A stretch of 64,000 bases of DNA from a virus, in the IMG/VR virus record IMGVR_UViG_3300050343_000064, positions 1 to 64,000 of that record, one strand, 5' to 3'. The notes below the pieces were generated by a model, which searched no databases, was not told the DNA's origin, and worked only from the letters and a program-made list of their open reading frames with translations. Shown piece by piece: positions 1-10,820 of this stretch (positions are counted from its first letter, which is position 1; each line of letters starts with the position of its first letter). The position numbers were made by a program, and so were the translations under genes.

Positions 1-1411
1 ACAGATAGTTTTGTTTTACCTACACGTTTAGTTGTACAGTTTAGATCATCTTTTAACATTTGTGATGTTCTTTGGTATGGAACTCTCCAATGTTTTCTTG
101 ATAGATAATTGTTAAAAAAGTTATCAAATACAAAGTGATGAAAGCCATCTTTAGTATAAGTACCACCATTACGTAAGTCTTCGTAGTCATCTTTTTGTAT
201 TCTGTTTACACAATAATCTTCTAGATAATTATTTAATATATCTTTTGTGCTTGTACCTTCTGCAGGTTCTGTGATCTCTGCACTACTTAATAATACAGTA
301 GTAATTTTTTTCCAATCACCTGTCTTTAGTGTTGGTGGATTTATTCTTAATTGTTTTATACATTCTTCTTGAAACAAAGTTTGATTAGCTAAATGTTTTG
401 CTGAGTCTAAATACAATCTATCTCCATCTACATTCATGTAGTAGTATGGCTCTTCTAGGTTAACTACTTGTAAGTCTGTTAGACTTGGAAATATTATTTC
501 TTCACCAATACCAAACTTTCTTTCTCTACATAATTTTTTATCACACAAATTACACATTGGTGTGGTCATTACATTTGTAACCCCACTCTTTTTTATCATG
601 TTGTCTTTTAATTATTTCTACTTCAGACTCACTTAATGGTGTGTAGATGCTGTTGCATTAAACAAAGTCATCTTACTTTTCCATTCTGCTGGCCATTTAG
701 ATTTTAGCATACACACCAAAATGAAACATAGAATTGTTTCTACCACCTTCTGGTATTTTATTCATAGCCATAAGTTCTATACATGGTGGTGCATCTGAAT
801 ATTCTGTTACAGGTCTTTCTATTTTTATTTTTGTAATGTCTGTTTGTTTTATCTCACTGTATATAGTGTAAAATTCTTCTAGTGTTGCAGCTTCACCATC
901 TGCTCTAAATGCATAACTTGTTGTTTCATCACCATTAAAGTATGGTAAATTTAAAAAGTTACCTGTGTCATCTGCTGATTTTAATTGTATTTGTTTTGGA
1001 AAGACTTCTGATCCGCCGTATCCTAGTAGTGTTTTAATTTCTGTTAACTTATCTCTCATTCTTTCTGCAGCTACGGGAACTTCGGAGAAGAGAAAGACGT
1101 GTGCTCCTCCGCTCTTTGACCTACACACAGCCAGAGGCAATTAAATTGTTTTATTTTATCTATTAATTTTTTGTGATCAAACCCTGCGTAAGAATCTATG
1201 TCTACACAACCCCACACACATTGGTTATCTTCATTAATAGGTATGATACCCAGACTGTCTGTACCATCTAAATGCATTTCCACAGTTCCGTGGTCACTGG
1301 TTGACGTACTACGAATGATTTACCTTTAATCTTGACACCATTCTCTGCTGGTTCACTTACTTTAGTACAACCATGCGCACGTTCCAATCCTTTAAATATT
1401 TTTTCAAACAT
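1..1411 (-). CDS. AEP-type primase, copy 1 (3' end cut by window, frameshifted)
   Basis: This is the diverged duplicate of the complete primase at 55988-57481. It starts at the ATG at 1411 and runs off the window start, lacking about the last 24 codons. The DxD active-site stretch (residues CVDIDSY) and the SGGAHVFLF motif are visible near 1205 and 1115. The frame breaks near 1140, near 700 (just before the conserved AKSKWPDNW equivalent) and near 600-650, consistent with consensus errors rather than a natural pseudogene. Function and context are as described for the second copy. Confidence 0.75.
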
Positions 1412-1421
1412 AATTTTTTAA

Positions 1422-1451
1422 TGGGCGTTTCCACTCTCGCTTCGACGCCCA
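1422..1451 (-). terminator. Rho-independent terminator, copy 1
   Basis: Arms TGGGCGT (1422-1428) and ACGCCCA (1445-1451) form a stem followed on the minus strand by a T-rich tract. The same element is conserved, with a longer stem, at 57492-57525. It sits between the SSB-like gene and the primase. Confidence 0.55.
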
Positions 1452-1466
1452 CTCCTAGGATTTTAT

Positions 1467-2226
1467 TTAGTATGGTGTTGAGTCTTTTGTAGTTTCTTCT
1501 GATCCGTGTTTAGCTTCCACTTCACCTTTACCAACACTCATTGCAAAAGATTTAGCCATGTCATAGATTGCTTTATCTGTAACTGGTCCCATCTTTTCAT
1601 ACTTCCCAACCAAACCATGTTCCTTTGTCATTAGACATCTGAACGGTTGATAGATTATAAATGTGGCTATAAGTTGGCGGTGTAAACAAACCATTTTTAC
1701 CTTGTAGTTTTAAACCCATCATTAATGAATTCCATTTTCTACTAACTTTAAGTTGAGTAGATTTCATAGAAATCAAAGCTGTTGATGGAGTATCACCAAG
1801 AGTCAATACAAAATGACTTGCAGTGTTATCAAGATAGTTACCATTTGGTAATCTATCTTTGTAGTCTTTACCTCTAGTGGTTTGACTAACTATATCACTG
1901 TCAGCGTCATGAATTGCAACAGGTGCACCACTGAACTGGTACCTCTGTCTTGCCATTCAATGTATTGTCTTTTGTAGTGACAAGGTACATTGAACACTAA
2001 TTTTATCAAACAATTCGTTTGTAACTGTGTTGATTATTTTGCCAGGCTCTGCGCCTTCGACATACTTACCATCTCTTTTGTTTACCTCTGGAGATAGTTG
2101 ACCCAAAATTTTTAAGAATGGTAACGCAAGATCTTCTTGCGATATATTTTGAGTGCCTTGTTGTGCATCAGCTTCCATATCAAATGTTGCTAGTGCACTA
2201 TTCTTTTTTTCTGCTACTTGGTTCAT
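1467..2226 (-). CDS. SSB-like replication protein, copy 1 (frameshifted)
   Basis: Three reading-frame pieces (1957-2226, 1597-1956, 1467-1694) together cover the 250-residue protein that is intact at 57540-58292. The N-terminus (MNQVAEKKNSALATFDMEAD) and the stretch LALPFLKILGQLSPEVNKRD are the same in both copies. Breaks lie near 1960 and 1640. It is followed by the primase and preceded by a two-base gap to the next gene, as in the other copy. Function is inferred from the intact copy only. Confidence 0.7.
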
Positions 2227-2228
2227 GT

Positions 2229-2784
2229 TTATTTGTTCCTTTTTATTGTTGTCTTATTTCCAACAAACACGTTGAAAATTTCCGTTGGCATTTCTTTACC
2301 TGCCTCTAAACGCTCACGGACTAGCGCTTTAAGAGTCATGGGCTCAACCTTCAACTTTTGTGTCGGTTGAAACCCACGTTCCTCTGCAAGAGCAGCATAA
2401 TCAGCTGCCTTGTTATCCTCGTTACGACCGAATGATACGGATATCTCATTTTTGATTATATCACCCAAGCCATTTTCACGAAGCCAGTTAAATGCTTTCT
2501 CTCTGTTTGCAACAGAAATACTTGCACTATAATTTGGTTTAACATCTACCGTAGAACCATCTGATAGTTTAAGATGTGATAATCCCATCTCTGCCATCAT
2601 GGTTGGAATTACTTCTCCAGATAATCGGTCATGTTCTTTTTTTAAATCTTTTAAATTGTTTTCACTTGTTTCTATTCTAGAAATTTAAACCTTCTAACAT
2701 TTGTATTTGATCTGCTAGAGATTGTATACTTGCAGTTTTATCTACAAGGTCTTGTTGGTCTTCTTCAAAGTTAATATTACTCAT
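2229..2784 (-). CDS. Conserved replication-module protein, copy 1 (frameshifted)
   Basis: This is the duplicate of 58295-58843. The C-terminal two-thirds (2229-2600) reads cleanly and keeps the DNGLGDIIKNE-like and KVEPMTLKALVRER-like segments. The N-terminal part from the ATG at 2784 (MSNINFEEDQQD) reaches a stop near 2687 after a single-base shift. Upstream residues predict a coiled coil, as in the intact copy. No function is assigned. Confidence 0.6.
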
Positions 2785-3144
2785 CTATCTTTCCTCTTTC
2801 ATATAAGTTAATTTCAATAGGATAATATTTTCTTTCTTGTTTATCCCATTTTAATAATTGTATTTACCATTTGTTATGTCAGAAACTATAGAACATGCTA
2901 CACCAATAATTGCAGGATCACCTGTTAATAATAAATAATCTTCTGTAGTAAAATCTTTTAAACCTTTTCTTAAGTTTAAAAATTAATGGTCCAGGAGAAA
3001 AAATTATTTGTGAAAATTCTGGTAATAAAAATTTAAATTCACCATATGTAGAATAAGAAGATGCACCCATAATATTTATTTTAGGTCTACCTCAGTTCCT
3101 ACCAGCAATTTCTTGTATTACATAAACTTTTTTTTCTTTCTCAT
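2777..3144 (-). CDS. 123-aa conserved protein, copy 1 (multiple frameshifts)
   Basis: This is the counterpart of 58836-59207. The start ATG at 3144 is followed almost at once by a shift in an A-run, and two more shifts occur near 2985 and 2860. No open frame of useful length survives, but the DNA still aligns well with the intact copy. Its start region lies beside the divergent promoter that also serves the SNF2 helicase. Confidence 0.45.
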
Positions 3145-3146
3145 GC

Positions 3147-3183
3147 TTGACAATATAGGTGTTTGAGTTGTTATCTTGTCAAG
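3147..3183. promoter_or_regulatory. Divergent promoter region, copy 1
   Basis: TTGACA at 3147-3152 and, 24 bases on, TGTCAA at 3178-3183 form outward-reading -35 boxes pointing toward each other. The same arrangement is cleaner at 59201-59237. Plus-strand -10 is approximately TTATCT (18-base spacer). Confidence 0.45.
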
Positions 3184-3200
3184 TAGAAAGAAGAAAAATT

Positions 3201-4634
3201 ATGAATTATAAATTTAAAACAAAACCGTATGCACATCAAATGACTGCATTAGAAAAGTCATGGAATAAGAGAAACTATGCTTATTTTATGGAAATGGGTA
3301 CAGGTAAAACAAAAGTATTAATAGATAATATAGCTATGCTTTATGATAAAGGTAAAATTAATGGTGCTCTTAATTATTGCACCTAAAGGTGTTGTAGAAA
3401 CTTGGTATAATAATGAATTACCAACATCATTTACCTAGATCACATAGAAAATGTAACTGTATTGTGGCAAGCTGCTATTACTAAAAAACAACAAGAAAAT
3501 TTAGATACATTATTTGAAAGGTGAAGATCTTACATATTTTAATTATGAATGTTGAAGCTTTTAGTACAACTAAAGGTATAGATTTTGCAATAAATTTTTA
3601 TCTTGTCATAGAACTATAATGGCTATTGATGAGTCTACTACAATTAAAACACCTACAGCTAAAAGAACTAAAAATATTCTTAAATCTAGGTGAGTCTGCT
3701 AATATAGAAGAATAATGACAGGTTCTCCTGTAACTAAAAATCCATTAGATTTATATACTCAATGTGATTTTTTAAGTCCGTGGTTATTAGACTTTACATC
3801 TTATTATGCATTTAGAAATAGATATGCAGAAATGAAAACATTACATATGCATGGTAGACAAATACAAGTTGTAATGGTTTTAAAAATTTAGGTGAATTAT
3901 CAGATAAATTAAAAGGTTTTTCTTATCGTGTATTAAAAGAAGATTGTTTAGATTTACCAGATAAAATATTTATTAAACGTCAAATACAATTAACACCAGA
4001 TCAACGTAAATTGTATGAACAAATGAAAAAAGAAGCTATTGCTATATTAAAAGGTAAACAATCTACTACTACAGTAAACGTATTAACACAATTAATGCGA
4101 CTACAACAAATTACTTGTGGTCATTTTACTGCTGATGATGGTGCAACTCAACCTATTGCTAATAATAGAATTACAGAACTAATGAATGTTCTTAGAAGAA
4201 ACAGAAGGTAAAGCTATTATATGGGCTCACTATCAATATGACATTACTGCTATTATAAAGCTGTTAAAAAAATATGGTCCGAAGGATCCATTGTCGATTA
4301 TTATGGATTAACACCACAAGAAGAAAGACAACCTAATATTAAGCGTTTTCAAGATGACCCTAAGTGTCGGTTTATTGTTGGAACGCCTTCTACGGGCGGC
4401 TATGGCATTACTTTAACAGCTGCAAACACCGTAATTTACTATTCTAATGGATATGACTTAGAAAAGCGATTACAATCAGAAGACAGAGCACACAGAATCG
4501 GCCAAAAAAAATCGGTAACTTATGTTGATTTAATGGCGGACGATACAGTGGATGAAAAAATCGTGCAAGCTCTACGCAAAAAAATAAATATAGCATCAGA
4601 AGTTTTAGGAGAAGAATTAAGGTCATGGATTTAA
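3201..4634 (+). CDS. SNF2-type DEAD/DEAH-like helicase, copy 1 (frameshifted)
   Basis: This is the duplicate of the helicase at 59259-60689. It starts at the ATG at 3201, after a purine-rich tract, and stops at 4634. The Walker A (MEMGTGKTKV) near 3290, motif II (AIDESTTIKT) near 3625 and motif VI (SEDRAHRIGQ) near 4480-4510 are all visible, but in different frames. Breaks occur near 3375, 3435, 3525, 3605, 3690, 3880 and 4200. The density of indels is higher here than in the other copy. It points away from the rest of the replication genes. Confidence 0.7.
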
Positions 4635-4667
4635 TAGGATATATACGCGAGGCGCGCTGGAATTTTT

Positions 4668-5145
4668 TTAAACCAGGTCGACTGCTTTTCCAATAATTGG
4701 TTTGTATTTAGTTTTTTTATCTTCACGATATGCTCGTAAATATTGATGTCTAGGATTAAAAGGTATGTAACTTGCGTGGATCCACCCCGAGTTAGGTTCG
4801 CCAGGCGTGTAGTACTCGAGGATCAATTGATCTACCTCACAATTCATTTTAACCCAATCTGCTACTTCAGCGTTGTCAACTCCCATACATTCGAAATCAA
4901 CCGCCTCAGCTTTTGAGTGCTGGCTGGTCAAACTCGATCCTATGGCTGGCACAACTCAGGACTACGATAGCCGCTGGTCACCTTTACTCTACCGAATTGG
5001 TCACGCACTGGCTGTAAAATATTTTCACACAATGCTTTTAATTTATCTATTTGATCTGCGTTAGGTTCGTTATCTATACCTTTACGTATAGCTGTGTCTG
5101 ATTTAGTTAAGCTCTTGAAGAGAAAAATTTCGTGATAAGTTGCAT
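4668..5145 (-). CDS. M15-family peptidase, probable endolysin, copy 1
   Basis: About 159 residues of a peptidase_M15_3-type domain (zinc D-Ala-D-Ala carboxypeptidase/endopeptidase fold). The signature VTSGYRS is followed by SQHSKAEAVDFE, with the zinc-ligand His and Asp, and SGWIHASY, with the third His. The start MQLT... at 5145 parallels the other copy (MELTRNFTLQEL), and the frame slips near 5125 and 4950. It lies convergent with the helicase and downstream of the large virion protein. In this copy a deletion joins it almost directly to that protein, removing the small membrane gene seen at 61127-61340. Confidence 0.75.
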
Positions 5146-5150
5146 TTTTT

Positions 5151-8100
5151 AAATCTAATAATTTTAAATCTTTAATTCTAATATACATATCTTTTTGTAT
5201 TCTAAATGCTTCTTTTTGCATTTCATTAAAGTGTTAACCATATCTGTTGGTGTTTTTTGTGCAAATTTTGTACACTATAAAATTTTTCTGTTTCATCAAC
5301 AGCTCTTAATAATCTGTTCATTGTAGATGTAAAATATCTAAGATCTTTTTTAACATCAATTCTAATAATCCGTGTTCCAGTAAACAATGCAAGTAATTCA
5401 TCAGACATTAAAGTTAACTGGTTTACCACCTTTAGTTAAATCTTTTGATAAAGCATCACCAATTTTTTGACCACTAGATACAAGTACACCAGGTTTAACA
5501 CCATCTAATACATATTAATGATTTAATAAATTTATCTCCAAGGTCATCTGATTGTGTGTACACAGATCCACCACCATCTTTTTTACCATTTCTTGTAGTT
5601 ACATCTATAAATCTATCAAAACCTAATGGCTCTGATATAAATGGTTCTAAGAAATTTAGATACCGGTCCGTCTTCTCCAAACATTAAATTCATTACAAAT
5701 TGTTCTGTTTCTTGTGGATTTAAATTTTGTTTTGTGCTTGTGCAATTGCTGCATCTAATGGTTGATATAAACTATCGTAAGGACTAAAGTATGAAAAATT
5801 AATTGCAGCACTTTCACCATTCTTCCAACCTTTAACAGCTAACAAGTTTGATGTTGCATCCCATGATGCAGCTGAAGATCTTTTGTATGCGTTCCACTGT
5901 GAGTCTGTAGAGTTAGTTAAGAACTGTGCAAGTTCATTAAATCCTTTTCCAACAGCATAACTAGTTAAAAATGCACCTGTAATCTTCTTATACCCATTTG
6001 TTTATAGCTCTGTTAGGGTGTGCAGCTTCTTTTAAACCTATACAATAATATTTGCACCTGTTCTAAGTATCTCTGCAGGAAAAGATATAAAGTTTCCAAG
6101 TGGTAGCTTTCTTAATTCTTGAATTGCTGGTGGTACTTTACTGTATGTTGGATATGTATTTCTTAATAAAAATGCTGATGCTTCTTCAATTGCATCATCA
6201 AATGTTTTTTTCTGACCTGTAACTGTATTGATTGGATCAAACTCTTTACCCATGTATCTAAACCATTTTTTAACATCATCTAAATTTTTTAGTGCTTGAT
6301 ACAATTGTGATCTTACCATACTCAAAACCATAACCTTTCCATAAGTTATCACCACCTGCATATAATCTTGCAACTTTATCAGTAGGTGCCATTTTCATTA
6401 ATCTATCAAACAATTTATCTGTTGTATTTATTAATTGTTTTTAATATCTTGTGATTACAGCTTTTAATTCTGCAGCTACAACGTTTTCATCCCACACACC
6501 TAGTCTAACTAATTTTTCTACGTAGTTATTAAATTCTACTTCATCAATTTTATTACCACCTGCTTTAAATATATCTCTTGCAACAATCTGCATTGCGTCC
6601 GTAACACTAGCTCTACCACCAATGTGACCATTCATTAATGCAAAGAAAGAAGCTGATGTTACATTTCTAACTTGTGTTTGTGGTGAGTATAATGTTTTAC
6701 CAACTTGACACCAATACTTTACCTTGCATAATTTCTCGATAAATAAACATTTATCTAATTTATCTAACACTCCACCAACACCTTGAAACATTTACATATT
6801 CAGGATCGGATGCCCATTTTTAGTAAATTTGATTTCATGTGTACCAAGTCTTGGCACTTTTAATAAGTTGTGGGGTTATAAACACCTGCGTTGATTGCTT
6901 CTTCTAAAGATTAAACAACCAACCATTTTTTAAACCAGACTCTGCAATAAAATCAGCTGCTCTTTTATTTGCCATAGATGATATCATTTCTGCTGTTGTA
7001 TAACCAACAGATGCTTTTAAATTTTTTTCAGGACCTAATAAATTTTTAATTGCATTAGGTAATTCTTCACCTGTTTTTAAAAACCATCATTTGCGCAGAT
7101 TCTTTGTAAGCTTGATTTATATCAAGTTTTGGAAAGTCAGCTTTGCTCTTAGTTTTAAATCTTTATTTCTTCCTACTACATTTTTAGCAACCCAATCTAC
7201 TGCCGTATTATATATCTTTTCATCTGGTGCATAGTTTGGATTAGTAAATGTTGAAAAAGATCTTAACATATAATCTTTTATTCTATTTATTTCTATGCCC
7301 TCTAAATTTTTTGTAATAGCATCACCATCTTTACCTTTTGGTAAAGCTTTTTTAAACTCTTTCATTGTGTTTTTTATTTCAAGTTTTAAATCATCTGCTA
7401 AGTTTACTAGTTCTTTTGGAAGATCCTCTCTTTTAAGTTGTCCTCTTAAAAATTCTTCTACTTGATCAAGATAATGTTTTTGTAATGCAGGAGAAGTAGT
7501 TGCACTATTATAATTGTTTTCAAATTTTTTAGCTAGCTCGTAAGATCTTTTTTCAATACCTTCCATAGTTCTATCTAATTTTCTTGCTCTACCTTTTATA
7601 AAAAGCATAGCTTTTTCTGATATACCTTCAATGTCTTTAGGTGCTTTACCAAAAGATCTAAAGTAAGATAAGATGTTATCTAAACGTTTAATAACTCTTT
7701 TTTCTTTTGCTGGGTTTGTTACAGAATATAATCTCCAGTCTTCAAATTTTGGTAACTGTTTTACTATTTTTCCTGAAAATGTTGATACGATCGCAGGAGC
7801 AAGTGCTTTAGTTAATACAAAGTCCTGTAGCGTTTCTAATTGTTTTAGCAGTACCTGCTACAACAGGTTTAACAGCTTCTCTGAAGATCCAAGATAACTA
7901 ATAGGTCTAAATACAGCAGTGTTTATACCTTTAGCTCCTAACTTAGCAGTTGTTTTTACAAATGGTGCAAGACCAAACTTGTAACCAAGTTGTAAACCTT
8001 TTCCAATTAAAGGAAAGCCAGCACCAATAATAGCACCTTCTTGTCCATATTTAATTCTATTTCTAAATTCAGCTGCAGCTCTTTCTTTACCTTTTAAACC

Positions 8101-8841
8101 TTTTGTAGACTCTGGTTCAAAGTAGGGAGTGCTTCTTCCTTGTTCTGATGCTAAAAAATCTGTTGCTCCTACAACAGCCATACCTTCTATAGCTCTTGCA
8201 GCGATCTTACTAACCTTTGCTTTTTTACCACCTTTGATTCCTGAAATTATTTTTTTAATCTGTCCAGCAGTTTTTGTTCTTCTTAATACTTTTTGTATAA
8301 TACCACCTGGTATTGCAAACTGAGTCATTAGACCAACCAGGTCACCTCTCCATGTTTCAGGTCTATCCGGTTCTTTGTCCTTCATCATCTTGTCAAACTT
8401 TCCTAAAAAGTCTGAATCAAATGTATAATCTAAACCAGTAAATAAAGTAGTTCCTAACCCAGACATCAAGTCATAACTACCTGAGTCTACTCCTTTTCTT
8501 ATTTCATCTAAAATAGATATATAATCTTTTTCTTCACCATCTTTTAATAACTGCATTGAGTCTACAGGTTTGTCATATTTTTTAGACATAGCTTGGTCTA
8601 AAAGTAATTTCATGTTTGGTGATCCAGAAAGAATAAATCTCGATAAACTTTTATCTTCTTTTTGAAAAGGATTGAATGGTTTTAAATATTTAACAGGTGG
8701 TGTAGGTTCTGTTATATTTTCTAATGCTTTTAAGAAAGAGTTTTGTACTTCATTAAGTTCTCTTACTTGACCAGGAGGAGTTTTCTTTTCCTCTTGTTGT
8801 TGCTGATCTTTTTTATATCTCTCTAGAGCAGTTTCGGCCAT
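5151..8841 (-). CDS. Very large virion/ejection-type protein, copy 1 (frameshifted)
   Basis: Pieces at 7858-8841, 7117-7608, 6441-6791, 6038-6373, 5495-5680 and 5226-5429 form one gene of about 1,200 codons starting at 8841 (MAETALERYKK). The protein has no recognisable enzyme motif. It has long charged alpha-helical stretches, a Gly/Ala-rich segment (residues about 180-320) that may contact membrane, and a Lys/Glu-rich helix region. Size, position at the end of the late operon and location just before the lysis genes fit an internal virion protein ejected with the DNA. Its C-terminal 170 or so residues are missing here through the deletion near 5148. Breaks are scattered every 300-700 bases. 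Confidence 0.6.
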
Positions 8842-8842
8842 T

Positions 8843-9914
8843 TTATGCCTCTTGCGGTAATACTAAATTCACACTATATTTTTGATTAAATAAATCAACG
8901 TCTTGTTGAGTAGCAATTGTTGCAAAATCTTCTAAAGCTTCAGGACTAGCAGCAATTAATCTTACAACATCGTCTCCTATTTCTTGTGGTAATCTAGCTC
9001 TTAGGGTACCAAAATCTATCTTAGGTTCTTGGTCCATGCTCATTGATTCTTGAGGCATTGACATTGGCGCTTGAGTCATGCCTGCTCCACCACCCATTTG
9101 ATAACCTGCTCTACCACCTTCAGCATGCTTGGTTTACATGGAAATTTACCTGTTTGAAAAAATTCTTGATAGTATTGTAAACATGTCTTCTAATAATTTT
9201 GGATCATCGTCTCCTTTTATAAATGCTATTCCATCTGCATCTTTTTTATCTAATAAATTATCTTTTATTTTTCTTAAAATTCTTTGAGTGTATTGTTCAT
9301 CACCTAATAAAGATTGCTCTTACAGTATCATTTTTAGTTAACTGTTCTAATCTTAATTTTTTCTTATTTAAAAGATTAGCATCATTTTCACTAAATTCAT
9401 TTGGTGTTGTAGTTTGTTTGTTTTCTAATTTTAAAATTAAATCCATAGTTGTTTCAATGTCATCAGCTATTTGTAACTTAACACCTCTATTACCAACTGT
9501 ATCTCCCATACCACTTAATGCTTCACCTTTTGCTTCGATCAATGTTTTAAATAGATCTGCATCGGTTGCAAACTTAGTTGCTCTATCTGCATCCATATCA
9601 TCAAATAATTGTTTTGTTGGTGCTTTCGCAGCTTGTGCCGCTGTAGATAATAAACCTGTAAAACCTTTTCCTGTTGGTGGTCTTGACATTAAATCTAAAC
9701 CTGTAGACATTAAAAATCTATTAAAGCTTTCACCTTGTGGTCTTTCATATTTTGGAAACATTGCTCTTGCTTCATCAAATTCTCCTTGAGTAGGAAAGAA
9801 ATCTACAATACCTGCTTTTTTATACTGTTGTCTAGGTTGACCTAACCCTGATGTAATACCAGAGTTTGTAGAACCACCCATTCTAAACATCGGTCTTTTT
9901 AATGTTCTATTCAT
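8843..9914 (-). CDS. Virion protein with FRMGGST start and GGRAGY motif (frameshifted)
   Basis: The start at 9914 gives MNRTLKRPMFRMGGST. A frame slip near 9300 leads into LLGDEQYTQRILRKIKD and a second near 9125 leads to AEGGRAGYQMGGGAG, then the clean C-terminal 84 residues ending at 8843. The total is about 357 residues. The middle is helical and charged; the motif segment is low-complexity Gly/Met-rich. The two-base gap to the large virion protein suggests co-translation. It belongs to the group of late proteins sharing the Gly-Gly-Arg motif; no enzymatic function is recognised. Confidence 0.65.
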
Positions 9915-9915
9915 A

Positions 9916-10820
9916 TTATTTTTTTAGTGCGCCGTATATCCCTGCTCCAGTAGCCGCTGCACCTAATGCAGTTTGTAAGAATCCTGGATCTGGTACTTGT
10001 GATGTTTGTGTTCCTGATCCTGCCATTCCACCCATGATACCTGTAACAAGGTTACCGTAGTTTTGTAATTGTTCTTGTGGTTGATACGCAGCCATTCTGT
10101 TTGCTTCTCTAGTTGCATCTAGGCCCGCTTGTGTTTGCGCTTGATTCAATGCGCCCAATGAACCTAACGTTGAAATATCTCCTGATTGTAATCCAGGTAA
10201 TGCAGAAGCTAATCCCATTTGGTTTTGAAATTGTTGTTGAGCTGCTTGTTGTGCTTGACCAAAACCTTGTTGTAATAATCCTGCTTGTAGCTGTGCTCTG
10301 TTTCATATCAGAACCTGCTTGATATTCTGCTTGCATAACACCTTCACGTCCACCACCAAAAGCTCCTGATGCTACTGCTTGATCTGCTTAAACCTTGTTG
10401 TTGCATTTGTGCATTTCTATCAAACTCTGCAAGTGATGCATCAATCACTTGTGATTGATAAGGTGACATAAACTGTTGATAAGCTTGTGGTCCTGTTGCA
10501 GCTTGTGCTTGATTTAAAAAAGGTTGATATGATCCTAACACCTGCTTCAGCTCTTTTTTGTGCTTCTAGTTGTAATCTGCATCTTGACCTGCAACTTGTG
10601 GTGCAAGTCCTGCTAAATTTTGTTGTCTTGTTGTAAATGCTCTTGCAGCATCTTGTCTTGCTTTAAATCCTGCATCTGTTTCACCTGTTTGTTTTGATAA
10701 ACTTCCAATGCCACCTGATACAATAGGTACACCTGTAAAGGCAACGGCCTGTTCGGCTAAATCTTTTCCTATATCTTCTACAAAAGGTGCTGGTCTTGAT
10801 ATTGTGGTTTCTGTCGCCAT
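9916..10820 (-). CDS. Ala/Gln-rich virion protein (frameshifted)
   Basis: About 300 residues, assembled from 10566-10820 (N-terminus MATETTISRPAPFVEDIG), 10344-10541 and 9916-10218, with slips near 10550, 10390 and 10305. The middle reads FGGGREGVMQAEYQAGSDM followed by QAGLLQQGFGQAQQAAQQQ, an Ala/Gln-rich helix typical of phage internal or tail-associated proteins. The C-terminus is Gly/Ala-rich and weakly hydrophobic (ATGAGIYGALKK). The start overlaps the upstream stop as TAATG, so it is probably translationally coupled. No specific function is recognised. Confidence 0.6.

Larger units (their letters stand above)
1..7902. repeat. Diverged copy 1 of the ~7.9 kb redundant segment
   Basis: This stretch aligns base for base with 56061-64000, at an offset of about 56,060. 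Gene order is identical: primase, SSB-like gene, two small genes, SNF2 helicase, M15 peptidase, large virion protein. By eye, identity is about 97% over the first 180 bases, near 89% over the next 180, and close to 99% over 7240-7900. This copy has many frameshifting indels and lacks about 0.5 kb near 5148 that the other copy has. It is most likely the end of a permuted or terminally redundant genome assembled from two haplotypes; a genuine tandem arrangement is less likely. Confidence 0.85.

Noticed and set aside
1467-4634. Natural pseudogenisation of the replication genes in copy 1
   Set aside because: Breaks are mostly single-base and often at homopolymers, and similar breaks affect essential genes (capsid, portal, polymerase, terminase) elsewhere, which points to consensus errors.
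9223-9789. Long plus-strand frame (188 codons)
   Set aside because: It is the antisense shadow of the GGR-motif protein gene and has Leu/Phe/Ser-rich nonsense composition.
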